Counted from the stretch's first letter, positions 1 through 13,392 are shown. The stretch: DNA of 64,000 nt from Styela clava (GCF_964204865.1 NC_135264.1:5982001-6046000), one strand, 5' to 3'. Program-made: numbers and translations. Notes: generated by a model from the sequence alone, not told the origin.

Positions 1-52
1 AGTATACCTGCAACATATTTGTACAAGAATGGTTGGAATAATCAGTCCCATA

Positions 53-297
53 TCAGTCTCCTTCGAACAAAAAAGAGAGTAGAACTATAATCATAGCCAT
101 AACAATATTAACAAGATGATACGGGTAATCCTCATGGTTAAAATTTGATTCGACAACATCTTTACAAAAACCTTCAAATAATACATTTTTTTTTTCAAAA
201 TATGAAATCTTGCGTTTATTTTCTTCTTGTAAACAGCCTACGCTTTCAAAAAAATTGACTAATGTTTCCTGATTAACGATTAATGGCGCAAGCTGAT
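53..297 (-). CDS. Unrecognised exon-like open frame
   Basis: A minus-strand frame of about 80 codons is open from near 297 down to a TGA at 53-55. It has no upstream ATG, so it would have to be an internal or terminal exon. A weak AG acceptor lies just before it (minus-strand reading ...AAATCAG then CTTGCGCC). The frame is acidic and polar at first and ends with a hydrophobic stretch, MAMIIVLLSFLF, just before the stop, which could be a membrane anchor. I do not recognise the family. It could equally be a transposon fragment or a chance frame in AT-rich DNA. Confidence 0.22.
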
Positions 298-315
298 TTC
301 ATTTGATATATAATA

Positions 316-430
316 GGATGGGAAGATATGTGCTTTACCCCACGAAATAAAGTCGACTAAAAACCAATTCTTTCAGTGAAGTGAAATGAATACACGACAT
401 CCAACTATATTTACAAATTATTTGTGATCG
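316..430. repeat. Dispersed repeat, also at about 27938-28090
   Basis: The string AGGATGGGAAGATATGTGCT occurs here and again at about 27938. A second shared block (about ACTATATTTACA) follows in both places, with unlike sequence between. This is a dispersed repeat of unknown class. The rest of 431-1699 is AT-rich, and I see no gene in it. Confidence 0.45.
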
Positions 431-1701
431 CCCACAAAAACATATTACGGAGTCAGTTAGCAATGGAAGTGCAAACGTCACCAAAATGCTATTGGTTTTT
501 TCTATTTTATATTCGGCCATTCGTGGACCAATTTTGCTGGTTTTCTAAACGCGCCACCACGTGAATTGTTTAGCTATTTAATTCTCATCAAACTTGGGCA
601 ATATGCTTTACCTAGATTTAAAGCTTTATTATATTACCGTTGTAAATTGTGCAATTTTACAGTTCATATTTAAAATTAACCTTTCGTCTTCTGTTTTTCA
701 CAAATCGCGAAAACAATGAGGAACCCTTGAGTTCATGACAATTATGCAGGTGTGGTGAATGAATTGTATACTTTAGAAAATAAACAATTTCCGATATTTG
801 ACATAATGAAAAATAAAATTAGTTTCAATTTAATTTTATATCGTATCAAGGAAGTTGTTATACATTAAACAGACATATCGGACAAAATTAAACTCCTTGA
901 ACAATTTCTACTATGTTTCTCCCATAGAATTTTGTCTGCATTTGTATTGTATTGCACATTCACGGGCGCCATCCCCCTTCATATGATAGGAATTTCATGC
1001 GAAATGTGGCGCCTCCTGTTAAATTATTGAAACTAGAGATCCGTTTTTATATATATATTATAGTTAAGATTTTTTTTCAATTTATTTTTTTTACTCATGC
1101 AATCTTTGAGCTCAATTCCGGTAAGTGAACAAATATAAATATATCGCAGAGGCTGTCTGTTTCACATGACCAGTAACACTATGTTAGGCATCGGTTGTTT
1201 TTGAGATAGTACCAAGTCGTACTCCCCAATGCCTTAGATTCAGAATGTAAAGACTTTAGCTTGCCTTCTTAGAACAAGTAAATAGACGAGAAAGACGCGT
1301 GTGTACGCAATTTGATTCTGATAAAAAAAAAAACAGGCGAGGTTAAGCATTTTGCCTAACCTTCCGATTTCTTTTTGTATAATTTTTTTTTTTGTAGTTT
1401 TATTTGAAATAGTTAACAGATTATAAAGGATTTGAATCAGAGAGTATAAAACTAATTTAGAAGATAACGCAAAAAACGCGTAATTTACGTTTGGTAACAT
1501 TTTTATTAATTTATTTCAACGTGGTCAAAATATGTAGAAATTTGGACAACGTTGAAATTTTTTGATGGATCAAGATTTATTGTTACCAGTATAGGTGGCA
1601 TTCACAAAAAAGATCGAAAGACATGCAATTGAAACAGTAATGAAAAAAAAACTACGCTAAGAGTACTAATTAATCAGTTGTATAGGTATAGCGAATATAT
1701 A

Positions 1702-2849
1702 GTAGGTCGGGGGAAGTCGGACCCACTAATAAGTTATTTTGAATAACTCTTCAAATAATGTCGCAGCTGCATTCGTTCTACGATTGATTCATGCACCCAC
1801 CCTCCAGCTATCTTGCCACATTTGCACATTGTTGCCATAGCAACGAATCGGAATTTACGCCCGATTTTCAGCTAAAAAAATATTGGGGTAAGTTAGACAC
1901 TTTGTGGGAAAGACGGACACACACCAAAATTAACTTGATGGTGTCTAAGATTTCGGTCATAAGACTTCGATCAACGCCTAGATGGCCCAGGATTATGTCT
2001 CTTAAATTTTTTTTAAACAGATCACTTTTCTTGCATATTAAAAAGTATGTCCGTCTTACCCCATAAAGGACATAACAGGGCAATTTTCAAAAGAGTTTGA
2101 ACAGTTTTAGGAAAACTAGGAATTTAAAATTTAGTTTGCGCTTTTTCAACTGCAATTTTTCTATCTTCTTTACACGGACTACCTCTAGAAGTATTTATTT
2201 TGTAATTTCTTGGCATAACCTTGGGCGTATTTTATACGCATATGAAAAAAACAATTTGACGGGGTAAGATGAAATTTTACGCCGGGCTTAACTTCTAAGA
2301 GATCCAATATAAATATGGCGATGGGTGTGCTTTTGATCTTTGTTGTAAAAGGGTACTTAGTACCAAAAAATAATTATTTATAAGTTTCGATGACGACGGC
2401 CCATTGACATTCCCAACAGACTATATTGAAAAAAATCCTCCCCCCTCCCCCACTCAAAATTCAACCTACCTCTTAAGTGACCCTGCCAGCCCAAAAATGA
2501 GTACTGGCAGTTTGCTTAAGAATTTATTCGATCTAATGCAACTACTTTCAACAAATAAACAAAATAGAACCGAGTTCGCAGACTTTTCCGGCTAAAATTA
2601 TTCTTCGCCACCATGGGACTCTATAATTTGACGTTTTTCTGTCCCAACAGAAACACCCCTTCCCCAAAAAGCACCGCCTTGTAAGTTGTCGAGCCTGAAA
2701 TGTAAAATCTTGGTTCTGTCGTTGTTCGCATGATGTCGCTCTTTCACGCGATGCGTTTTGAGCGACGAAAAAGCGCGAGGTGTCGCTAGTAGGAGGATTT
2801 TATTTTGACTGACCATCATACCCCGGGTGTCCGAACTACCCCGACCTAC
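1702..2849. mobile_element. Terminal-inverted-repeat element, 1.15 kb, TA target site
   Basis: The left end reads GTAGGTCGGGG and the right end CCCCGACCTAC, an exact inverted repeat, each flanked by TA. A TA duplication is typical of Tc1/mariner-type elements. The interior carries more G-rich/C-rich inverted motifs near 1890, 2050 and 2260, but no frame long enough for a transposase. It is probably non-autonomous (a MITE). The superfamily is inference from the TA flanks only. Confidence 0.6.
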
Positions 2850-3013
2850 TATACAAGCAAAAAATTAACCGTAATATTCCAAGTGAATATGAATAGCAAA
2901 TTTGCAAAGTATCTATTCATTAAAGTATTAATTATTATTATATGTCTTTGATAAAAATATGCTTCGAATTAGTTATCATATACTTTTTTGTTTACAGATA
3001 AATTAGAAGTAAG

Positions 3014-5146
3014 ATGAAGTCATACATATCCATCGTTTTTGTACTTTTATTATGCAGTTGGTCAGTCGTTAGCCATTATAGTCAAGAAGATACTGGACAC
3101 TGTACAGCGAAGTACGAATCCTGCAAACTACATCAAGAAAACGTTGAACGAGGAGAATGATGTACCAATCAGATAATACTTTCAATACCTTCAATAATAC
3201 CTTCAATACTTATTCCTATGCATCTGGAATATTAAATTATTACTCTTATTACTCTGAGTGATATTTTAAAGCCAGCATCGTAATTATGTTTATCACGTCG
3301 CTTTTAATAACGATATATTGCATTGCTTGTATTACATTATAGATTTTACTACGGATGCCTTTCTATAAAATTCTTAAGGGCTTAATAGTTTTACATGAAC
3401 TAGCTTGTATTAAAAATAAAATTAAATATATATACAGTGATTAAACGTGCATTCATTTCACATTTCCTGTATCCTTCATAGTCATTGCTCAAAGTTAATA
3501 CTACAAAAAATATATGTTTCGTCAATAAATCGGTATAATTGTAAATTTAAAATTCAGAGCGTTATTATCCTGATAGCTGTCGAGGATTACACAAACTCAA
3601 TTCTCTTTCTTGGAATAAAACCGGAGGAGTTTTTGAAATCTATCCTACCCCTGTTTCTGATAAGATTGAAGTTTACTGTGATCTCATGACAGATGGAGGA
3701 GGATGGATTGTGAGTTAAATCGATTCATTGTTATTTATAATTTAACAATTTTGTCGCGTACTTTTCTAATATTGAACACGAAATGGACGTATGGATAGTT
3801 TTGATATTATTATTTGTTATTGTTGTTGTATTCTTTTTTGTAGTTTCTTCTAGTTGCATTTTTCTTAAACTACTATTTTTAGTTATTTCGAAAATTACTG
3901 TGGAACTCTTTTGAAAAATTGATCGCTATCGCAAGTATATACCGTATATTTTAATATAAATCTCCGAGCGCATCAGTGATCGGAAATCTATCTGATCAAT
4001 CTTTTCCATGAAAACTCATGCAAGCACACTCATCCAGACAAAGGTGTCAGATTAAAACTATCCCAAATCTTCGTACAATTAAAACTAAATCGATAAGGTA
4101 TATAATTAAAAATAGAATGTTTTACAAAGGTATTTCAACGTCGAATGGATGGCTCTGAAGACTTTTATCGTGGATGGGATGATTATGTAAAGGGGTTTGG
4201 AAATACGATTGGAGAATTTTGGTTTGGTGAGTTTTTTATTCACTTGAATGACATCAACCTTATTTTGCTGCAACAAGTTCCTAAAAATGTTGACAATTGA
4301 AAAATGCTCGAGATATACTTCATCGCGTCCATTTTAAATATATATATATATTGCTTCCTACCATGCAACCTTCAATGGTTGACGAAAAACTCCTGATCAT
4401 AGTATGAAACATGAAACTTATGCAAACCAGAAACTGGATGACGATATTCTATAGAATCTATACAATCTGGTAAAAAATGAAAATTAACTCGCGGCAACTG
4501 TTAGACGTAATGACATCAGTCGATTACGTGAAGAGCACCATATATAGCTATGTGGACAACAATTTTAAAAGCCCGTATTTGTGTTACTGATATACATTAT
4601 GAAGCCAGTACATTAAATTTTTAGGTTTAGAAAATATCTATCAGATGTCGAAAGATAAGACATATGAACTCAGAGTAGACATGGAAGACTGGGAAGGAAA
4701 CAAAGCCTATGCAAAATATGGGTATGATTTCGAACCTTCAATTTAATGTAAACTTTATAATCAAGTTTATAAATGTATGTTTTTATATATCCTATTTTTT
4801 CTAGAGCATTCTCGATCGGTGATTCTTCAACAAATTATCGCTTAACGGTGGGTCAATACAGTGGAAATGCTGGAAATTCTTTAGAAGACTCCTATCAAGG
4901 ACAACCCCTATACATCAAGGACGACCCTTCACAACGAAAGACGCAGATCATGACATAGTATCTTACAACTGTGCCGACACTTACAAGGGAGCGTTCTGGT
5001 ACGGAAATTGTCATGCAGCAAATTTGAATGGGCTGTATATCAATGGAGGAAATGTGAAATATGGAATATCTGTTACCTGGAAAGCTTGGAAAGGCTATTA
5101 TTATTCTCTGAAATTTGTTGAAATGAAAATGAGGCAAAAGCAGTAG
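3014..5146 (+). pseudogene. Ficolin-like gene, copy 1 (broken)
   Basis: This is a decayed paralogue of the intact gene at 21883-24084. Exon 1 starts at 3014 after an AG acceptor at 2996-2997, encodes a signal peptide and the Cys-containing N-terminal segment, and stops at TGA 3158-3160, where the paralogues have TCA (Ser). The collagen-like segment and the 57-nt linker exon are missing. Fibrinogen-domain exons remain at 3558-3709, 4130-4226, 4625-4721 and 4805-5146, with the same phases and good GT/AG sites as the other copies. The last exon carries a 17-nt gain near 4885-4920, a partial internal repeat that shifts the frame and leads to an early TAG. Beyond it the original frame continues to TAG 5144-5146, keeping the Cys pair and NLNG motif. 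It is very probably non-functional. Confidence 0.88.
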
Positions 5147-8100
5147 CCGAATTATGCGATGAGTTTACATACAATATTTCATTATTCAGCATTTGTAAAA
5201 TACAAACGTTTTATCTCCGCGATTCAAGTAGTTTTAATGGTCACAATGGCCATATATATGATTTTAGGAAGTGACAATGCTCTTTTGGAAATCCGATAGT
5301 CTGTTTACAAAGGGTCTAGCCACCCAAGGAGTGTTGTTCATACTTTATCGCTGTCATATAGACAGCGAGATTGGACTTTATGGCAACTGAACAAGATATA
5401 TACTGCCAATGGAGTGCAGTGCTTTATGTAAAAACTTGTCCAAATTAAAAATGGTAATAAATGTGTATAGACCTGTATAATGCTTGTTCTTACAATTCTG
5501 AAAACAATATATTTGAGCGTGATGATAATCTTGAAAATATGAGATATACTAATACAAACAAATATGAGATAAAAGTAAAGAAAATAGGTCGAAAAAGATG
5601 TAGCGTAAGAACATCGCCTGTATGAAGAGACAATGGACAACATCCGTTCGATTAATAGGCTAAGGTAAAAATAATTAAAGTGAGTAGACGTTAGAAACAT
5701 AGGCAACCAAATCTTTCAAATTTATGTGCAATAACCCTGAATATTGCAACCATGGTGGAACCAACGTTTGTGCAGCCGTGCAGTTTCACGAACACGCAAT
5801 CTTGCCAAGCAAGTAAAACCCTCCGAGGAATTGGTTTGCTATAAAGCCACATAATTAGTTCGATGGTTTGCTCTCATAGGTAAACTTTAATATCCAGCAG
5901 AAATGTATTGATTAGATAAAATACAGGGCAACAAAAACACGACCAACCTTAATATCAGTGATACAAAAGGAGCCTGTATTGGGTTACATTGATAGGGGTG
6001 TTCGGAGTCAAACATGAATAACCGGATATCTACTTTGGTGGAAAAATTATCAGCTTATATTATGACTCTGACTCGACACACTACTGTACACGTCCCTAAT
6101 GTAATATAAGTGAATAACAAAAAGCTAAATACAGTCCCGCGACAATTTCTTGCACAGATTTCACAAATTATACACAAGGTTTTGCAAGCTAACGCAAAAA
6201 ACCTTGCTAACGCTAGCCATTTAGGTGTTAAAATTTAAGAGCTGAAACGCCTCAAATTTTAACTACTAATTAAACTAGATTCCAATCTGACTCCAGAATA
6301 TCAAAGAATATGGGTTAGCGTGTAACTGAAATAGCTGTTAATTTGATATAACAGTAAGGATCAAGCGAATGTCTCTATAAGATTTTATTTCCATCGATAT
6401 TATATGACAATAAACTTATGACACATAGACAACTCATACTTCTAAATTATTATTATTGACAGATGAAATTAGTTAAACAATTGTTTTCGAGAATCGCTTT
6501 TTAAAAAGGATCACATATATTTCATATTACTCGTTAAAATCGTCTTTCTCTTTTTTCTCTTAAAACCATCCGTTTTCACGGGGCAGGATCTTGCTCCGGC
6601 TCAATTGTTGCAAAACAATCCACATGATGGAAATCCATATACAAGAAGATGAATTATGCATATTGCTAATAATCAAATGCGAAATATTCATTTTGGCTAC
6701 ATTTAATTTCGGAAGTCAATAATAGAATGTTATCGAATTTTCCAATATTATGACGTTGAAAACTATTTTTAGTGTTGATGTCAATTTATTCAAAATTATC
6801 GGTTAATTTGTTACAGAGCATTTAACAGTATCAAGAAATGGACATAATGTATTAGATATGTGATGACACGTAAGTGAACCTTACGATTCCCTTATCTGAT
6901 TAACACATAGGTTTATGTTTGTGTCGTACGAGCTCGGGTTTCTACTAAATTATATGCTGGCAGAAGTTTATGTTAATTCAATAGAATTATATATTTTGCA
7001 AAATAATTAGGATAAATATACACAGGAAATAAACGCTCCACATTTGGGTGAAAAATTATTGTAAAATTTTGCATGTTTACTTTTTGCTGCACCTATTGCT
7101 GTTTATAATTCAGATATCACGAATATCAACTCGATTAAGAAAATGACTTACTATTCCTTTTTACATACGAGTCTTTATTTTTAGAAAATATGATAGCATA
7201 CAATGCGCCTAATTCTTTTCTTGATATTACTCTACCCAGGTTTCAAGCCTGATTACTAATTCATTCATAGTATACGGTCTTGAGTATTTATCCGAAATGT
7301 TCCATTTGAGTTTTGTATACTTTTGATTCGTATAATTTGTGAAACCAGTGCAAACAATTGTGACGAAACTGTATTTTGCTCCTTTCTATTTCCTTGTGTT
7401 ACATTAGGGACAGATGAAGGAGGATGGAGAAGAAGAAACACCATAGTTTTCAAACATAGATATAATTTGATTAGATGAGACTAGGACAGGGAATGAATGG
7501 GTAATCAGTAAATCGTTCTTGGTCTCGGGTTACAAATAATTTTGACGGTTAACCGCTATTCCAGGTATCATTCCCTTTTCAAATGTACACTCATTTAATG
7601 ATAATTAATTTGCACATATTTTTCCTTGTAATAAAACTAATGGGTGCTGCCAATAAATTATAACGAATACATATTTCGGAAATTATGACTGATGATGACA
7701 GTGAATAAATAGTTCCCAATCAAAATATATTGTTCATAAATCAACCATATTCGAATTACAATAATTTTAACAATGGCTATTGAATGCAAGTTTACAAATG
7801 CCGATTCTGCAAACGAAAATTAATATTTACGAAAAGTGCTGCCGACGCTTCACTGAATACAAAATTTAGACTTAAATTTATCATTCAAATTATGTCTGAT
7901 TTCAGTATCAATAAGAATATAATACTTCTCATTATAATAAAGTAGTTTTATTCTTGCTAGTTACTAGACTAATCCATCAGGACAGTTACGAGTATTACTA
8001 CGCCAAATTTACATGAAAATTCTGTAAAAAATAACTTAACAAACCCAATTTTCATATTATCACCCGTGAATTGAGGCAATGCTGTTTTCTCATGTGCTTT

Positions 8101-8781
8101 TAACACCAGCCGTTGTTAACTGACTCATTTAGTCCAGTTAACTGTCAAATTTTAAGTTTTTTTATTAAATTTCCAGTTATGTAGAAAAGCTAAACTTGCT
8201 TATGGATTTGAATTGAGATGATTTCCATAACTGAATAGAATTTTTATTGTAAGAAATTAAAACGTTCGGTTTGTAGATCACAGGTCTCTGCCACTTCCTA
8301 TCTCAAGAACATTCAAATTGTCTGTAACAGTATGAACGAGAAAGCTGTATTATGGAAACGCGTCAACTCAACACATTGGCCCCGATGTGGTATCCGCTAT
8401 GAGATATTAACTGCCTTCGACGTACTTTTCAGAAGACCATTATATTCATTGAATCTAGCATTACGTTCTATTCAGTAGGATGTTTTTTCAAACAAAATTA
8501 GGCATATCTTGAAGCAGTTCAATGACCGGAAAACAACGATTAGAATAACGTCATGGTGTATTTAACCGCCCCAGGGACAGACTGGAGCGAGCTAAATGCA
8601 TTCGAAAATTAAGTTACCAACTCTCGTAAATAGCTGAGAGTGTGTAGAAAATTAAGATCAGACTTCTGTATTAAGTTCATATTCATAATAATATCTTAAA
8701 TAGCATTAGGTGTAGCAGAAGGTACACAGGCGTAATTGAACGACAAAATTCCAGTTAAATATAAACCACTAGTTACTATCA
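5147..8781. other. Intergenic; 5' flank of ficolin-like copy 2, duplicated upstream of copy 3
   Basis: I see no gene here. Two blocks are paralogous to the region upstream of copy 3: about 5740-5850 matches 18736-18860, and about 7440-8760 matches 20440-21770. Spacing is about 13.0 kb in both cases, so the flank was duplicated together with the gene. Shared strings such as GAAAGCTGTATTATGGAAAC (with one change) support this. Promoter elements or a 5' non-coding exon may lie in this conserved flank, but I cannot place them. Confidence 0.7.
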
Positions 8782-9498
8782 CTCTAAGAAATTTTTACCG
8801 GTAATCGCCTGGCATTACATATGACAGGGATGCAGCTGCGAAACTTTAATGCAATTTTAGCGTAAAAATTACAGGAATTTCCGGTAAAATCGCCGTTAAT
8901 CACCCGTGAATTTCGCAGGATGTTACTAGTAATCCTTACAAGTTTTTTCCGGTAATTATTACCGGCAATCCGTAGTAATATTTACCGACGCTATCCTGTA
9001 AATTTACGTTTAAAATCCGGTGAACTTACATTCAAAAACCCGGTAAAAATCACCGTTATCCTCCTGGCATTACATTTTACCGGACATAATCAGTAAATAT
9101 TACAGGCTATTATAAGAAACCGAATTTATTTACAAATAAAATGAAATTGGAAACTATGCGAATGAAACGGAAAGAAATTGTACAACAGTGATAAACCATG
9201 AAGAAAGAAATGGTGAAAACAGTAATAAACCCTGAAGAAAAAAATTGTATAAAAAAAACAGTGATAAACCATAAAATAGAAACACTGAGGAATAGAATGA
9301 GTGAAAAAAAACCTAAATTTCATAAAAACAGCTAAAACCTGAAAATGAGAAAATTCCAAATTTTTATATGTCAAATGGATAAGTCACATTATCATCTGAA
9401 ATATAATTTAAACAGTGAAAAAGTGTAATCTGTCCAAAGCAGTGCAAGTTTCTTTGTATAAAGTTTGTGGAAGTTTTCATTGTTGATGGTATATTGAA

Positions 9499-11624
9499 TT
9501 ATTGGAATTTTTCCAGTAGGGCCTGAACTTTTGGGTGTAGTCTATTTTCATCAGTCTTCTTTTTTGAGCGGGGGGCATTGTCACCAATTCCTGCGAAGTA
9601 TCTGAAATGGAATGTGTAAACAGGTTCAACGACAAATATACAAAAATAAAAATAACTTTTGACTAAGTTCTAATATTTTTAGCATTAAATACTTGCCGCC
9701 AACCAATCTAATGCCCTTGCAAGCCTGAATGCTCGCAGAGTATATCTAATTAAGTGATAATATGATTGTTAAACTAGCATTCAGAATAGCTCACCGTTGT
9801 ACAAACTCGTACGTTTTCTTTGCCTCCTTCGGGTATTGCATATTGAAAACGTAATAAGATCCAAAGGCGCATGTCACTGCATCGAAGAAATCTGCACATT
9901 CAATATATAAAGACTTTTCCAATATTACATGTAGCTTTCTAGCATTGATAAGAGAGGTGCCTGAAAATATATTCAAATTATATTCTATTACAATTTTTAT
10001 CAACATATATGCCTAAAGACCGGATATAAAGAAATTGTCTTTTTCCACATTGTGGGCACAAATGGCGTTCTGGATATTAGCCGTGATCATTCACATTATG
10101 TCAAAAAGCATGGGATGTCTGTGTAGATACAGACCAATATCATGAAGTGTATAGGTTATAACGTTTTTCTGATAAAATTAAACAAAAAAAACATTCTTAC
10201 CACGAATGATAACTGTTGGTGTTGGCTGCACAACCTCACATATTCTCTCGTCTGTTACATCTTCCTATAGATGGATAAAATAAAGGATTGAGTAATGTAT
10301 ATGATAAAATATATCATTAAAATTCCCAAATATCACACCCCATATCGTTAACTGCCAGATGGACCTGACCAAATATTTAACTTACAAATTTAAAATAAAC
10401 CTCACTAGGAAGAATAAGTAGTTTTTTTACACAATTCCAAAATTGTACCCACATCAAATATCTGGTAAATGGATGATAATTCCTCTTTGAAATAACATGC
10501 CAAGAGATCCAGAAATCTCAAAGTTTTTGGAGCTTTAGACTGATGCTTCTCACACTCGACCTTTATGGATGAAGCCAAGATCAACACCATCAGTTTCGAG
10601 AATTTTCAAATCATTCAGCAAAGGCTTGAAAATATCTTCAACGCTCGAAGATTCAAGATATTTTTCTTTCACCAGCAATACCAGCTGAATAGAGTTTATT
10701 TTGGATCGACAATATGGATAGATGTTTCCCAGAGACAAATAACAAGCCAGAATTTTATGCTTTCTTTTGGCAGATCCTAAGGGATTAACAATTTCGAAAG
10801 CATCTTGATATAAGATTATTTGAAGTCGAGGTAACGAGTTATTACATTGAAAAAATGTATTATTCATAATAGTTTCTCCATCCTTTACATCTACTTGATG
10901 TCCATCATTGCAAGGGGGATTCAAAAACTGTTGTCTGATAGAAGAAAATTTGAACAAAGCTCTTATAGACTGTAAAATTGGGACATATTCATAGGTTGCC
11001 GGCTCCAAATATTCACGGTTAGTAGAACGCCCTATATTGAAAGATATTGGTTCAACAAATGGAAATTGTCGTTTGTAAAATTGTTCAGGAGAATATTTCG
11101 TTCGGAGAGTGCCATCACTGATTGGATTTGACATTAGTGCATTAGAAACAGAACTCTGCAGCTCCTCAATTACGGATTCAGGAACACCCCCACTGGTTGA
11201 GATATTTTTGATGACATCCAACACAATTTCACTTTGTTTGATTATGAGCAATGATTTTTGGTGTATTATTTTGTCAATTGTGATACCGGGAACCAAATGT
11301 CTATATTGTAGAGATGCATAAAAAAGCGCACTTTGTTTATAAAATATTTCTGAAGGATTTTCTGATATTGCCACTGGTTCCACGTCGGAAAAGTTTGTTT
11401 CAGCTTCAGTATCTATGGATGAAGATGTTGCTCCACATATTGGATAATGTATGGATTTATGACAACGATAAATATGACTACAGAGTGATCTATAATTGCT
11501 GTAATCTTTCAAGCAGTTTATATAAGGGCAAATAATCACTGATCCAAATTTAGTATGAGTCTTCAAATGCTTCAAAATTTCTTTCAAATTATCTCCTTTG
11601 AAACTACAGGAAGCAATGCAGCAA
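9499..11624 (-). CDS. C2H2 zinc-finger multi-exon gene carried inside the 5.37-kb element
   Basis: The large exon, about 11624 down to 10550, is open for more than 345 codons. It begins with two C2H2 fingers (C-x4-C-x12-H-x3-H, then C-x4-C-x12-H-x4-H), followed by a long region with the string VNPLGSAKRKHKILACYLSL and the phrase RSKINSIQLVLL. I recall these features in a large uncharacterised fish protein family. Three further exons are well supported: 10264-10201 (ending PTPTVIIR), 9960-9795 (with YVFNMQYPKEAKKTYEFVQR) and 9601-9499 (stop TAA). They join with matching phases through canonical sites. Two faults remain. No ATG precedes the first finger in frame. After 10550 the frame closes and continues one frame over to 10405, so there is either a frameshift or an unresolved intron. 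The function is unknown. It may be transposon-encoded or captured. Confidence 0.65.
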
Positions 11625-12711
11625 TTTTATTAACTTCCATGGATTATCAAAATTTAAATACTTTTCATGTGATGTTACTGTGTTAACAAAAATAAAATTG
11701 TGATTTTATATTTAGTCTACTACAATATTGTAATACCATAGACAATAATCAATCAATCAATAGAGCAGCGGTCTCAATATCCAGATATCACTGGAAAATA
11801 ACAATCGGCTGTTTTTGTCACTAGATTTTAAACAGAAACAGCAGCTTACATACCGGTACCATACTGTTAGCTATTTTTGCCCTTCGATTTATAGAAAGTG
11901 TCAGAGAGTAGACAATATACACAAACATTTAAATGCTGAATGTACCAGAACATACCGCTACGACTGTACAACTGTAGTCTATCAGGATACGATATTCTAT
12001 TACTACATTATCGGCATTCGCTGCAGATTATATGAACTCTGGAACAAATCAAACTTTAAAAGGGATGTACCGGTACACTTAATGTGACTTGCAGCCTTAT
12101 ACCAATACAGTCTGATAAAGTCCAGAAGTCATTGTACCGGTAGTTATTCTTAAGTTTAAAAAATACTTCAATAACTACTGAACTTATGTACCGGCAATCA
12201 CTGAATCAGTTAAGACTATCTGTTAGGTACCGGTACCGTACATCACCAAAATTTTATTAGTTACCGTACCGTTGACCTTAACGTGGCCGATATCGGTACA
12301 GTCAGACAGTTAGTCTAAATCTGTAAATGCAGAAATGGGTAAAAAGCAATGCTGCAAGTCCGCAGGTCCGAAAAATATAAACTAGGAAACCCTAGCTCTT
12401 GTCTGATCTCAAAAACATGTAACGGTACCGTACCGTACCGGTATCCAAAACATGATGCAGTGATGGGGGGTCTTACTACTTACTGCAAGTGCAGTTTCAA
12501 GTATTCTGTGGCATCTGCAGCTGCCGCAAAACCATGGCGGTATTTCCATACCGTGGCCGCTACGGCCAAACTCATGGCAACTGACTTTTTAGCTGCCACA
12601 AACCAATGTCGAGCTGCCGTCACCGCGGCAGCAAATTGAAAACCAATGGCAGGTAAAATTTTGCTGCCGTAACCGCGGCAGGTGGGCCGTAAAGACAGGG
12701 CTGTCTATTAT

Positions 12712-13392
12712 GGTGACAAATATTGTGTAAGTTGGAACGTTTTTCCTATGGATACAGTTTTGATTGATTTGGGGTTAGGGTTAGGGTTTAAGTAGATATA
12801 ATTCCACATGATCAATTAAAATCTGGTACATTAATTTGTGAATATACCGTTAATACTGATTACTGAATACTGAATAGCGCTATAAAACCATGGCAAGAGC
12901 TGCCGCGGTTCGTTCGTGGCAGGAGCTGCCATGAAGTGGTAAAAACTGCGCCTCACTTACTGAATACAGCGCGAAACACCGCAAAGAGCGCAAAAGAGCG
13001 CGAAACAGCGCAAAATAGCGCGAAACAGCGCAAAACGGAGGAAAACAGCGCGAAACAGAAGGAAACCAGCGCAAAACAGAGGGAAACAGCGCAAAACAGG
13101 AGACGCAGTCATTACCACCTCCTGCCACGAAAGAACCACGGCGCCTCTCGCCATGGTTTTATGGCGCTATTTCCGGTATATTTACAAGGTTATGTACCGG
13201 ATTATTGGTCATCATGCGAAATTTTATCTATCTTTTTGGTGCTCCAGAAGTATGTGCACCAATATGTCGCACAACCTGATTCCGCTACACACACACACTT
13301 CTGGAGGTCCCTTTTTACCTAACCCTAACCCTAAAGCCAACCATATCCACATGGAAAATGTTCTAAATTATAGTACCCAAAATGTGTCACCA
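12712..13392. repeat. Foldback repeat with telomere-like TTAGGG blocks in its arms
   Basis: The left arm (about 12712-12792) and the right arm (about 13317-13392) are diverged inverted copies. They share GACA...TTT, a TATGGATA/TGTGGATATGG block and, at the inner edge, GGGTTAGGGTTAGGGTTTA facing CCTAACCCTAACCCTAAAG. The arms enclose about 520 bases that include the GCGCAAAACA repeat. This is best read as a MITE-like foldback whose arms happen to contain the motif, not as a telomere. Confidence 0.5.
12960..13105. repeat. Short tandem repeat of AGCGCRAAAC decamers
   Basis: About fourteen imperfect copies of a ten-base unit (AGCGCGAAAC / AGCGCAAAAC / AGCGCAAAAG) follow the string CACTTACTGAATACAGCGCG. 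The same block recurs at 13493-13590 and, inverted, at 13591-13670. It is far more GC-rich than its surroundings. Lys/Gln-rich or Cys/Phe-rich open frames across it are consequences of the repeat. Confidence 0.75.

Noticed and set aside
5338-5706. Minus-strand 122-codon open frame
   Set aside because: Hydrophobic Ile/Phe/Tyr-rich translation of AT-rich DNA, no domain, no splice context, and no counterpart kept open near the other lectin copies.
9126-9374. Minus-strand 82-codon Phe/His-rich frame
   Set aside because: Translation of an internal repeat (GTGATAAACCATGAAGAAAG-like units) in the 5.37-kb element; no domain.
12772-13336. True interstitial telomere or chromosome end
   Set aside because: Only about 2.5 TTAGGG units per side, inverted and inside the arms of a foldback element.
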